Shown here: in pieces, positions 33,183-40,017 of the stretch
Layout of the letters: the number at the start of each line of letters is the position of its first letter
Numbering within the stretch: position 1 is the stretch's first letter
DNA from: Candidatus Parabeggiatoa sp. nov. 3
GTDB taxonomy: Bacteria > Pseudomonadota > Gammaproteobacteria > Beggiatoales > Beggiatoaceae
Assembly: GCA_003645185.1 (NCBI GenBank)
Contig: QNEL01000006.1
Location: 1-40,895, forward strand
Length of the DNA stretch: 40,895 bases
Reading direction: 5' to 3'
Translations under genes and position numbers: made by a program
Notes under the pieces: model-generated
Databases searched by the model: none
Seen by the model: only the letters and a program-made list of their open reading frames with translations
What the model was told of the DNA's origin: nothing

Positions 33183-33881
33183 ATGCCAAATGAAAGCGAT
33201 ATGTTTATTGAATACATCTTTACCATGGATGACGGTAAAGTATTGAATTACAAGATTAATTTTTCAAGGCCTTGGGCAGACATTCTTAAACAATCTGACT
33301 ATCCCGTGTGGACAGAATTGGACTTTAAACAGTGTGGCAATTGTCCTTTGGATCCAGAAGAGTACTCCCATTGTCCCGTAGCGATTGATGCCAAGGAAAT
33401 TTTCCTTGGGTTCAGGGAAATTTTCTCATCTAGTGTGGCTAATGTGCGCGTGATCACCCCAGAACGCGAATATTTTAAACGTTGCGACGCACAAACGGGT
33501 TTAAGAGCCTTGATTGGATTTGTTATGGCAACCAGTCAATGTCCGATTTTGTCAAAAATGCGCGGCATGGCGCATTATCATTTGCCCTTTGCTTCAATAG
33601 ATGAAATCGTATTTAGGGTGAGTTCATCGTATTTACTCAGCCAATATTACGTGCATCAAGAGGGCGGGGAAACCGATTGGGAATTGAAGGGATTGAAAAA
33701 GTATTATAAAGATTTGCTGACACTGAATTATGATTTTCTACAACGCATTCGCATAGCCAGTGAAGCCCATTCTAATTTAGATGTACTGTCTACTTTGTTT
33801 TCGATTTCTTCGCTATTGTCTATTAATTTAGAACAACATCTGCAAGAATTGAAACCGCTATTTACTGAGATGCCAATGTAA
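33183..33881 (+). CDS. DUF6901-like protein, copy 2
   Basis: This paralogue of the preceding gene has 232 residues, with six extra N-terminal residues before MFIEYIFTMDDGKVL. A clear AGGGAG 8 nt before ATG supports the longer start. The cysteines align exactly (C51, C54, C64 and C110 correspond to C45, C48, C58 and C104). Long identical blocks include DAQTGLRALIGFVMA and the RGMA.YHLPFAS region, while the 20-45 region and the C-terminal tail diverge. The close similarity with retained cysteines suggests both are functional, perhaps as a heteromer. A GGGTGGGC/GCCCACCC hairpin follows the stop. Confidence 0.85.
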   Translation: MPNESDMFIEYIFTMDDGKVLNYKINFSRPWADILKQSDYPVWTELDFKQCGNCPLDPEEYSHCPVAIDAKEIFLGFREIFSSSVANVRVITPEREYFKRCDAQTGLRALIGFVMATSQCPILSKMRGMAHYHLPFASIDEIVFRVSSSYLLSQYYVHQEGGETDWELKGLKKYYKDLLTLNYDFLQRIRIASEAHSNLDVLSTLFSISSLLSINLEQHLQELKPLFTEMPM

Positions 33882-33922
33882 ATATCACCATTACTGGCCG
33901 ATGAGTGAATAGAGAAATTGTA

Positions 33923-33941
33923 GGGTGGGCATTGCCCACCC
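33923..33941. terminator. Hairpin between convergent genes
   Basis: GGGTGGGC pairs with GCCCACCC around ATT. It lies between the stops of convergent genes (33881 and 33944), so a bidirectional terminator is plausible. It also matches the GTAGGGTGGGC repeat family. Confidence 0.5.
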
Positions 33942-33943
33942 AT

Positions 33944-34519
33944 TCAAACTGAAAAAGGCAAACGTTCTAAAAACCGTAGCGTCATAAAAAATAATTCTTG
34001 TACTGGGCGTTTAGACAACCGTACATAAGGGCGAGTAATGTAAGTCATTGGCACATTCGCAATACAAGCCGCTAATCCCCCCGTCAACAATCGATCATCG
34101 ACTAACATTAAAGCCTGAGCGGGTTGCCCCGTTATCGCCATAATTTTTTGCAACCCATCGGGATAAGGCTTCTTTTTCACTTCAGCAATATAGCGAACCC
34201 CAGGATAATGGCGATTGAAATCCTCAATTCGGATTGACAAAGGTTTATTAGATAAAACAAAGACTTGTTCAGGGCCAAATAGTGCAATACAGTCGCGCAA
34301 CCAAGGCCGTAATTCAGGAGCAGGATAAGGTTCACCGTGTGCCGCTAATACGCCATCAAAATCCAGTACGATAACCGCCACACCTTGTTCTTTAAACGTG
34401 ATAGGCGGAATTTGACACAACTGGCGATTGCGAGGGCTATTTTGAACAATGTTTGCTAACGCATGACGATAACGACGCATCATACGCAAACTGAATAAAA
34501 TGCGTTTGAATAATGCCAT
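33944..34519 (-). CDS. YqeG-like HAD phosphatase
   Basis: This 191-residue HAD superfamily hydrolase has the nucleophile and acid pair in VLDFDGVLA (D53, D55), motif II in VLSNKP (S90), the lysine in EVKKKPYP and motif IV in LMLVDDRLLTG (D141, D142). No large cap domain is inserted. The layout and DDRLLTGGLAA ending resemble the YqeG/HAD-IIIA family of phosphatases acting on lipid-linked or small phosphates. The N-terminal 20 residues are strongly basic (LFKRILFSLRMMRRYRH). I see no strong ribosome-binding site, and the neighbours on both sides are separate units, so the substrate is open. Confidence 0.82.
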   Translation of the reverse strand: MALFKRILFSLRMMRRYRHALANIVQNSPRNRQLCQIPPITFKEQGVAVIVLDFDGVLAAHGEPYPAPELRPWLRDCIALFGPEQVFVLSNKPLSIRIEDFNRHYPGVRYIAEVKKKPYPDGLQKIMAITGQPAQALMLVDDRLLTGGLAACIANVPMTYITRPYVRLSKRPVQELFFMTLRFLERLPFSV

Positions 34520-34615
34520 TGTTATATAAATAGGAAAGGGGAATGGGGAAGGATGAAAACAATGTGGGTGATTTGAAGAAATGGAATATATTGATATATG
34601 GAATTAAATTTTATG

Positions 34616-34720
34616 TAGGGTGTGTAATGGGTTTTTGTTGCCCACCATTTATCTGATTATCATGATTAACGCTGATTTAAAATCAGCGCAAATCATGACA
34701 ATCAACGTGGTGTCATATCG
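34616..34720. repeat. Hairpin repeats left of paralogue triplet
   Basis: TGTAGGGTGTGTAATGGGTT plus TTGTTGCCCACC (34616-34648) is a diverged member of the GGTGGGCAACAAAAA family. It is followed by ATCATGATTAACGCTGATTT and its partial inverse at about 34660-34710, a member of the GATAGAACGC family. Confidence 0.7.
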
Positions 34721-34732
34721 AAATAGGCTAAC

Positions 34733-35152
34733 TTACTGAATCGCAGAATACCACTTAGAACCAAACAACCCACCTTCCTTAGCTTTCCAACCGTTATCTT
34801 CCATCATTTTCTTGAGCCGTCTTTTCATCTCAGCTTCCGGTATCTTACCTTTACTCTGTTTTTTCAACAGCCCTACCACATCCTCAAATTCCTTCTTATC
34901 AACCTTACCATCATTGGTAGCAAAGGCCTCCAACATATCCTTGGCACGTTCCTCAGCATCTCTTTCAAGCACAAACCCTTTGTCTTGAGCCACCTGCCGC
35001 ATGATACCCAGCCCTTCTTCTATACCAACACCCTTTCCCATCCCCTCTTGAAGGATCTTCTTCTCCTCAGTACGATCAATATATTGATCATCAAAGACTT
35101 GAAGCATGATGTAATCAACAAACTGTTTTCTGACTTCCTCTGAAATCGCCAT
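34733..35152 (-). CDS. 139-residue paralogue, copy C
   Basis: I do not recognise this family. It is 139 residues, mostly helical, with FDDQYIDRTEEKKIL (20-34) and NDGKVDKKEFEDVV (80-93); both look like EF-hand or TerB-type acidic loops, but neither is a complete 12-residue EF-hand. It ends with a conserved GLFGSKWYSAI tail. Three copies lie in a row on the same strand; this is the last. GAGGTG about 10 nt before the ATG serves as ribosome-binding site. The length is identical in all three, and divergence is concentrated in the 35-60 and 65-100 regions. Calcium binding or a chaperone-related adaptor role are guesses. Confidence 0.75.
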   Translation of the reverse strand: MAISEEVRKQFVDYIMLQVFDDQYIDRTEEKKILQEGMGKGVGIEEGLGIMRQVAQDKGFVLERDAEERAKDMLEAFATNDGKVDKKEFEDVVGLLKKQSKGKIPEAEMKRRLKKMMEDNGWKAKEGGLFGSKWYSAIQ

Positions 35153-35228
35153 AACTCAATGCACCTCATAGAAACAAAAAGAAAATAGGTGAGTTTTGCA
35201 CCGCAAAACCCACCCGACAAAAACAATG

Positions 35229-35648
35229 CTATTCAATAGCAGAATACCACTTAGAACCAAACAACCCACCTTCCTTAGCTTTCCACCCGTTGTCTTCCAT
35301 CATCTTCTTTAAGCGTTTTTTCATTTCAGGTTCAGGCACTTTGCCTTTACTGGCCTTTTTGAACAAGGCAACCGCATCTTCAAATTCCTTTTTAGTTACC
35401 TTGCCATCATTCGTAGCCGCATTTTCCAAAAACGCCTGAGTGCGTTCCTCAGCATCTCTCTCAACAACCACCCCCTTTTGTGAAGCCACTTGACGAATCA
35501 AAGACAAACTCTCCTCAACGCTGATGCCATTTTTGACACCCACCTCAAGGATTCGCTTCTCTTCTTCACGATCAATATATTGATCATCAAACCCCTGAAG
35601 CGTAATAAATTCAATAAACTGATTTCGGATACCTTCTGAGACAGCCAT
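35229..35648 (-). CDS. 139-residue paralogue, copy B
   Basis: Middle copy of the triplet, 76 bp upstream of copy C. It keeps QGFDDQYIDREEEKRIL, TNDGKVTKKEFEDAV and the C-terminal tail (KMMEDNGWKAKEGGLFGSKW) almost identical to copy C, so B and C are closest to one another. The DNA encoding the tail is also nearly identical, consistent with recent duplication or gene conversion. AAGGAGT about 10 nt upstream gives a good ribosome-binding site. Whether all three are one transcript is unclear; the gaps are 76 and 179 bp. Confidence 0.75.
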   Translation of the reverse strand: MAVSEGIRNQFIEFITLQGFDDQYIDREEEKRILEVGVKNGISVEESLSLIRQVASQKGVVVERDAEERTQAFLENAATNDGKVTKKEFEDAVALFKKASKGKVPEPEMKKRLKKMMEDNGWKAKEGGLFGSKWYSAIE

Positions 35649-35739
35649 TTATTAGATACTCCTTAAATGAATTTGGAAAGAATAATCAATTAACCTTAGA
35701 GCGATATCAAGGTTTTGATCTCATTAAATGCCGCTTTAA

Positions 35740-35821
35740 GATAGAACGCAGATTTAACTGATGATCATGATCAACACTGATTAAATTTTCGACAAGCTCA
35801 CAAAAAAATCAGCGTTCTATC
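35740..35821. repeat. GATAGAACGC inverted-repeat element
   Basis: GATAGAACGC (35740-35749) and GCGTTCTATC (35812-35821) flank an 82-bp unit containing ACTGATGATCATGATCAACA. Related words lie at 29401, 34660, 36528 and 38550. It sits in the gap between copies A and B of the triplet. Confidence 0.8.
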
Positions 35822-35827
35822 AATTAA

Positions 35828-36247
35828 TCACGCAATTTCAGAAAACCACTTTGAGCCAAATAAACCACCCTCTTTAACTTTCCAGCCCTGAGTTAATATC
35901 ATCTGCTTCAATCGTTTTTTAATCGCATGCTCAGGCACTTTTCCATGTGAAGAGGATTTAAACAACGTGACAGTCTTTTCAAATTCCTTCTTATCAATCA
36001 CACCATCATTAAGCGCAAATTGTTCAAGCACTTCCTTAGCCCGCTCTTCTACATCTCTCTCAATCACCAAAGCTTTTTCAGAAGCCACTTGTCGTATGAT
36101 AACAAGCCCTTCATCAATGCCGATCCCTATCTTGATACCTGCTTCAAGAATATTCTTTTCCTCTTGACGATCAATATATTGATCATCAAAAACTTGAAGC
36201 ATAATGTATTCAACAAATTGTTTTCTAATCGGTTCAGAAACTGACAT
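35828..36247 (-). CDS. 139-residue paralogue, copy A
   Basis: First and most divergent copy of the triplet. It keeps FDDQYIDRQEEKNIL and the GLFGSKWFSEI tail, but the second loop is LNDGVIDKKEFEKTV, and the segment before the tail reads KRLKQMILTQGWKVKEG instead of KKLKKMMEDNGWKAKEG. This makes A the likely outgroup and places the B/C duplication later. The start (MSVSEPIRKQF) aligns with the other copies. AGGTAC upstream is a weak ribosome-binding site. Confidence 0.75.
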   Translation of the reverse strand: MSVSEPIRKQFVEYIMLQVFDDQYIDRQEEKNILEAGIKIGIGIDEGLVIIRQVASEKALVIERDVEERAKEVLEQFALNDGVIDKKEFEKTVTLFKSSSHGKVPEHAIKKRLKQMILTQGWKVKEGGLFGSKWFSEIA

Positions 36248-36274
36248 AGTTGATGTACCTATAAAGTTAACAAT

Positions 36275-36373
36275 GTAGAGACGCGATGCATCGCGTCTAT
36301 GATGCTTCGCATCTATGATGTTTCGCGTTTTGATTTTTTATGATATAGAGACGCTTCGCGATCGCGTCTCTAC
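36275..36373. repeat. 99-bp inverted-repeat unit
   Basis: GTAGAGACGCGAT (36275-36287) and its exact inverse at 36361-36373 flank internal ATCGCGTCTATGATG and TTCGCATC words. GTAGAGACGCGATGCATCGC-type units are a common dispersed repeat in environmental bacteria. Confidence 0.85.
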
Positions 36374-36499
36374 GAACCCATCAAAACATCAGCAATTAAG
36401 GAACACAAAATTTTAATAACCTCACAACCCACTATTTATAAATGATCGACTCAAAATCAATACTCTAAATAAAACTTTTTTGAAAACCATCTAGTGGTT

Positions 36500-36517
36500 G
36501 TTTTTGCGCGCAAAAAC
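36500..36517. repeat. GCGCGC-core palindrome, 18 bp
   Basis: GTTTTTGCGCGCAAAAAC without matching outer arms; the shortest form of the family together with 36883-36900. Confidence 0.9.
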
Positions 36518-36690
36518 TGGGGCAAACGTGATAGAACGCAGATTGTCATGATTGTCATGATTTACGCTGATTTAATATTGATCAGTTCAAGAGCAATCTG
36601 ATCACTACACTTTTTTGAAAACCAGCCCTATCGAATGGACAACATATTTAATTATTGGCCACCATGTAAAACGACTAATTGATAATTGAT

Positions 36691-36732
36691 TTCCACGCTC
36701 AAGTTTTTGCGCGCAAAAACTTGAGCGTGGAA
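36691..36732. repeat. GCGCGC-core palindrome, 42 bp
   Basis: Perfect palindrome with arms TTCCACGCTCAAG. AATTGATAATTGAT heptamer-type repeats flank it on both sides, and TAAAACGACT at 36667 is repeated inverted at about 36751, giving a hairpin of roughly 95 bp. Confidence 0.95.
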
Positions 36733-36882
36733 TTGATAATTGATAATTCAAGTCGTTTTATTTTGCGTGAAATAGACATAAGCGTTTTTTTTAGTGATAG
36801 ATAGTACAACTTTTGTCAGATACATAAGTTGGCCTTTCCAATAGTGGATATCAAGGCACTGATAACTGATTTCCACGCAAAT

Positions 36883-36900
36883 GTTTTTGCGCGCAAAAAC
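36883..36900. repeat. GCGCGC-core palindrome, 18 bp
   Basis: GTTTTTGCGCGCAAAAAC without matching arms. Flanked on the left by ACTGATAACTGAT and on the right by the TAACTGA array, so it appears to have entered a TAACTGA stretch. Confidence 0.9.
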
Positions 36901-36913
36901 TTTATTTCACTGA

Positions 36914-36934
36914 TAACTGATAACTGATAACTGA
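36914..36934. repeat. TAACTGA heptamer array
   Basis: Three exact tandem TAACTGA units (36914-36934), with one more partial run at 36859-36870. I recall intergenic TAACTGA direct repeats being described in marine Beggiatoaceae genomes. The array meets the ATPase-family remnant at its 3' end. Confidence 0.9.
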
Positions 36935-37095
36935 ATCGGATAACGGCTTTGTTCATAATGCACACACAAATCCAATCGTCTCCTTCCCGATACCATCTCC
37001 CGTGAAATTCGCCCACCACTATTGACTATCCGTTGCAAAAAAGCTTGCATAATCAAATGGGGAGCCGCTTCTCGGTATTGATACCATTTAAGCAA
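36931..37095 (-). pseudogene. C-terminal remnant of AAA/PD-(D/E)XK family
   Basis: The reverse strand encodes MLKWYQYREAAPHLIMQAF, then LQRIVNSGGRISREMVSGRR and RLDLCVHYEQ, a segment I recognise from the C-terminal nuclease-like part of a large family of AAA-domain proteins (usual wording AFLQRIxNGGGRIxREYALGRGRxDLL). About 55 residues remain. The usual continuation (VIELK, the nuclease lysine) is replaced by the TAACTGA repeat and a stop. No ATPase domain is present upstream: only 90 bp separates it from the cyclase gene end. It is a fragment, not a gene. The join to the repeat shows where the sequence was broken. Confidence 0.6.
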
Positions 37096-37185
37096 ATCGA
37101 AAAATCCTATAACTCAATGCTACCAATAAACTAATCCGTTTATACCGTTAATCCGCTATACTAAACTGATAGGTGCTTCCAGTGG

Positions 37186-38514
37186 CTAATCAATCTGATA
37201 AATTTGCACGGGCGCATTTCGCCCCTTTATGGGTATTAAACCTTGATCAATGATGGGGTTGATATTTTTGCCCATCGCTTCCAAAACAGCCTCTGATATC
37301 AATAGTTGTGTTCCAAGTTGTTTATTGAGTTGCTCAATCCGGGAGGCTAGATTGACGACATCGCCAATCACAGTATATTCCTTGCGCTGTGTTGATCCGA
37401 CTGTGCCTGTCACAGCTTGCCCTGTGTGTAGCCCTATCCCAATACGGATTGGGGGCAGTTTTTCCTCAGCAATCTTCTGTTTGACATTGTGTAATATTGC
37501 TTGGGCGGCATTGACGGCATTTTGGCTGTCTTTGCCATCTGAAAGGGGGGCCCCGAAAATCGCCAGAAAACCATCACCTAAAAATTTGTTAATCACGCCA
37601 TTATGCTGATTTACAATATCAATCATCGGTTCAAACAGGGTGTTGAGAAAATTAACGACTTCTTCAGGTTCATGCGTTTCTGAAAACGGGGTAAAGTCTC
37701 GAATGTCTAAAAACATCACGCAGACATGCCGGCTTTCGGTATTCATTTCTGTCGGTTGATGTAATAGTTTTTCAACCACCGCTGGTGAAACATGTTGCCC
37801 AAATATATTGGCAATGTTATTACGTTCTTGGAGGGTACGAAAGGAATGGAGAATCTGTCTTTTGAGTTCTAATGTGAGTAAACCGGCTACCAAGCCTGCA
37901 ATAAATAAAATCATGGCCTTCACAATATGATGCTGTATGACTGCTAAAGTATTTGTCTGGGCTGAATCACTGAGTGCTGGCAAGTAAAACCAAGCCAGTA
38001 AAAAATATTCCAATGCAGCAACGCTGCCGGTAAAGAGACATAATTTAAAATCTAGGCGTAATACGGCTAAAATGATGAAAATGAAATAAATAAAAGTCGG
38101 TGGTGCAATCAGGGCGGAAATGGGATCAAGCACTTGTGCCATCAGTAAAATAGCTAGAGTGGGAAAGCTGGTTTCTTCAAACACGTTAAAGTAGCGATAA
38201 AAGGTAGGGATTTTTTTTTTGCGCCTAATCACGTAGTCTATAAATAACCGTAATCCCCATTCATAAGCCGCAAAGCTGGCTAATAATAAGTTTAACCATA
38301 CCCAAAATGGTAAACCATATACTTTAGAGTAAAATTCTTTTGGAAAGAAACCGAGCGTACAGCAACCTAGTATGAAAACTTCTAATACCACCAGAAAACT
38401 GAGAATGACAGCAAGAATGGTTACACGCTTTTTTTCACTGATTAGGATTTGTTGAGCAAGTTGCTGTTCAAAAGCGTTTTGTGCGCTATACATGTCATTG
38501 GGTAAGCTATTCAT
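37186..38514 (-). CDS. Class III adenylate/guanylate cyclase
   Basis: This 442-residue membrane cyclase has about six N-terminal membrane segments (33-55, 70-90, 115-150, 158-180, 195-215 approximately), then FGQHVSPAVVEKLL (238-251), the common linker in front of this catalytic domain, and a class III catalytic domain with metal aspartates in MFLDIRDFT (D270) and GDGFLAIFG (D314). RIGIGLHTGQAVTGTVGS and VIGDVVNLASRIEQLN are well kept, including the transition-state asparagine/arginine region (NLASR). Base specificity cannot be told by eye, but adenylate is usual for this layout. It stands alone, without a receptor domain besides the membrane part. Confidence 0.93.
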   Translation of the reverse strand: MNSLPNDMYSAQNAFEQQLAQQILISEKKRVTILAVILSFLVVLEVFILGCCTLGFFPKEFYSKVYGLPFWVWLNLLLASFAAYEWGLRLFIDYVIRRKKKIPTFYRYFNVFEETSFPTLAILLMAQVLDPISALIAPPTFIYFIFIILAVLRLDFKLCLFTGSVAALEYFLLAWFYLPALSDSAQTNTLAVIQHHIVKAMILFIAGLVAGLLTLELKRQILHSFRTLQERNNIANIFGQHVSPAVVEKLLHQPTEMNTESRHVCVMFLDIRDFTPFSETHEPEEVVNFLNTLFEPMIDIVNQHNGVINKFLGDGFLAIFGAPLSDGKDSQNAVNAAQAILHNVKQKIAEEKLPPIRIGIGLHTGQAVTGTVGSTQRKEYTVIGDVVNLASRIEQLNKQLGTQLLISEAVLEAMGKNINPIIDQGLIPIKGRNAPVQIYQID

Positions 38515-39079
38515 TGATTGGTTTGCTTTACAAGAAAATGAAAGTTATAGATAGAAGGCTGATTTAACTGATGCTCATGATTAACACTGATTAAAAAAAT
38601 CAGCGTCAATCATGAGGCGCTGCGTCATCAACTATCATATCACTGGGCGCATTCCCAAAAAAAGGGGCATTATCAATCATTGATAATAATAAAAACTAAA
38701 AACTGTTTTTTGGCGTTTGACTACCATGAGTACAACGATATTCCCGCCATAAAATGTATGTTATACCCGTTTTTATTAGGCATGACAAAAGCGTCATGCT
38801 CATTGAAGCAATAATTATTCCATTCTCTATTGCCAATAACCGCAAAAGAAATTTGTAAAGAATATAACAAAGAATAAATAAATTGGTAACGATAGCGTTA
38901 ATAAAGGATTCTATCTTGATAAACAATATCTCATGTACATTCCCACGGTTTTGTAGTACAACTCAACCCAGATTGATAATGATCCTTTTTTTAGAAATGC
39001 GCCCCATATCACCTTTATGCCTCACTACTCGGTTTTATGCCTTATTCTTTAAAATTCTCCTTGAGTACGTTGCGTATCA
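38515..39079. other. Interval between cyclase and TraX-like gene
   Basis: The interval contains a GATAGAA-GGCTGATTTAACTGATG element with AATCAGCGTCAATCATGAG (about 38550-38615, GATAGAACGC family) and GATTGATAATGATCC plus a T-run (38973-38990), also seen near 7155 and 21727. A possible small membrane protein is listed separately at 38696-38926. Nothing else is visible. Confidence 0.6.
38696..38926 (-). CDS. Possible small membrane protein
   Basis: A 76-residue frame with two hydrophobic segments (about 9-31 and 36-60), beginning MFIKIESFINAIVTNLFILCY and ending in a polar tail with RCTHGSQTPK. I do not recognise it. Composition is AT-driven (many Ile, Leu, Phe), so this may be a chance frame. 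It lies downstream of the TraX-like gene on the same strand. No strong ribosome-binding site is visible. Confidence 0.25.
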   Translation of the reverse strand: MFIKIESFINAIVTNLFILCYILYKFLLRLLAIENGIIIASMSMTLLSCLIKTGITYILWREYRCTHGSQTPKNSF

Positions 39080-39814
39080 TCAGTTGAAAAATAATAAAAA
39101 AATCAGGGTAAAAATAAATAAATGCCAAAAATAGATTTCTAGTGAGTATCTGGAAAAGATTAACACGGTATTTTTAATAATGGGGTTGTGAACAGTAAAG
39201 ACTTGATATCGAAATAAGGCCATGATGAGATAGAGTAGAATGGCAACGCTTGAAATGATGAACGCAATATGCAGATTGTCGTTGAAAAGAATGCGCTCAA
39301 AAAATTGAGTAAACAGGGTTGCGGCTATGCAAAACGAGGTGAAAATGGGTTTTGTTTGTGTCGCGACTAAGTGCCCACAGATGGCGTAAGCGAAACCTAA
39401 TAGTCCATATTCAATCCACTCTCTTGTCCAAAAATAGAGAAAATACAAGCTGATAAAAATCAGGACTAAGGTAAGGGTATTAGCTTGGCTGGGTTGCCAA
39501 CGATCCAATAGCCATTTGATACAGACAATGACGATGAGGATATTCAGCAGGAAAGGGTAGCCTAAGTCAATATGCACAAGGGTGATGAGTATGCCGTAGA
39601 ATAAAATATTGAATCGGATATGATATTTTGAAACGTAACCGACAATGAAGAAAAACAGAGGAGCGGCTAATCGGCCTATGGCACGCCAATAGTCGGTATT
39701 CTCGATGATAAAAAAAAATCCGATATGATCGATTATCATTGCGATGATGGCAATGAATTTGATCAAATCGTAAGAATTGAGTTCGTGATTGTATTTGTAG
39801 ATTCTGGAAAACAT
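39080..39814 (-). CDS. TraX-like polytopic membrane protein
   Basis: This 244-residue protein has about eight to nine membrane segments. The start YDLIKFIAIIAMIIDHIGFFF is the signature of the TraX family, integral membrane proteins related to acyltransferase-3 proteins; F-plasmid TraX acetylates pilin. Chromosomal relatives are common without conjugation genes, and none are seen here. IGRLAAPLFFFIVGY and a C-terminal YSLEIYFWHLFIF segment (family: YFYPLHLxIL) agree. It probably O-acetylates or otherwise modifies a surface component; the substrate is unknown. Confidence 0.85.
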   Translation of the reverse strand: MFSRIYKYNHELNSYDLIKFIAIIAMIIDHIGFFFIIENTDYWRAIGRLAAPLFFFIVGYVSKYHIRFNILFYGILITLVHIDLGYPFLLNILIVIVCIKWLLDRWQPSQANTLTLVLIFISLYFLYFWTREWIEYGLLGFAYAICGHLVATQTKPIFTSFCIAATLFTQFFERILFNDNLHIAFIISSVAILLYLIMALFRYQVFTVHNPIIKNTVLIFSRYSLEIYFWHLFIFTLIFLLFFN

Positions 39815-40017
39815 GATTGTTTATTTGCGAGAAAAGTGCGAAAGCAATTTTTGTTCAAAATTGTTGCGTTAAAAACGCTTTACGGCGTTCACAGAGGAAC
39901 ACAGAGTGATCATCCTCTGTGCCCCTCTGTGGTTCTCTGTGGACTCTATTCCATGTTCAAGTTTTTGCGCGCAAAAACTTGAACATGGAATGTTGAAAAA
40001 AAATAGCAACACGATTT
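39815..40017. repeat. CACAGAG/CTCTGTG hairpin and 44-bp palindrome
   Basis: ACGGCGTTCACAGAG (39881) begins an array with two CACAGAG units facing three CTCTGTG units around TGATCATC (39887-39946), so both orientations are present and can pair. A perfect 44-bp GCGCGC palindrome with arms ATTCCATGTTCAAG lies right behind it at 39948-39991. Both lie between the flotillin-like and TraX-like genes. Confidence 0.9.
39948..39991. repeat. GCGCGC-core palindrome, 44 bp
   Basis: Perfect palindrome; arm ATTCCATGTTCAAG followed by TTTTTGCG and the inverse. Arm differs from all other copies except for the inner CAAG shared with 36691-36732. Confidence 0.95.

Larger units (their letters stand above)
36248..36930. 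other. Repeat-filled interval
   Basis: I see no intact gene. The interval holds a 99-bp inverted-repeat unit (36275-36373), a GCGCGC palindrome (36500-36517), GATAGAACGC/TCATGATTTACGCTGATTT words (36528-36575), a 42-bp GCGCGC palindrome (36691-36732) inside a larger TAAAACGACT/AGTCGTTTTA inverted repeat, a further GCGCGC core (36883-36900), and the beginning of a TAACTGA array. Reading frames on the reverse strand here are translations of these repeats. Confidence 0.75.

Noticed and set aside
36816-37019. 67-residue reverse frame with GEFHGRWYREG
   Set aside because: Wrong frame over the ATPase-family remnant plus TAACTGA repeat; the recognisable frame is the one at 36931-37095.
39725-39982. 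85-residue forward frame over TraX start
   Set aside because: Overlaps a convincing membrane-protein gene on the other strand and then runs into CACAGAG repeats.
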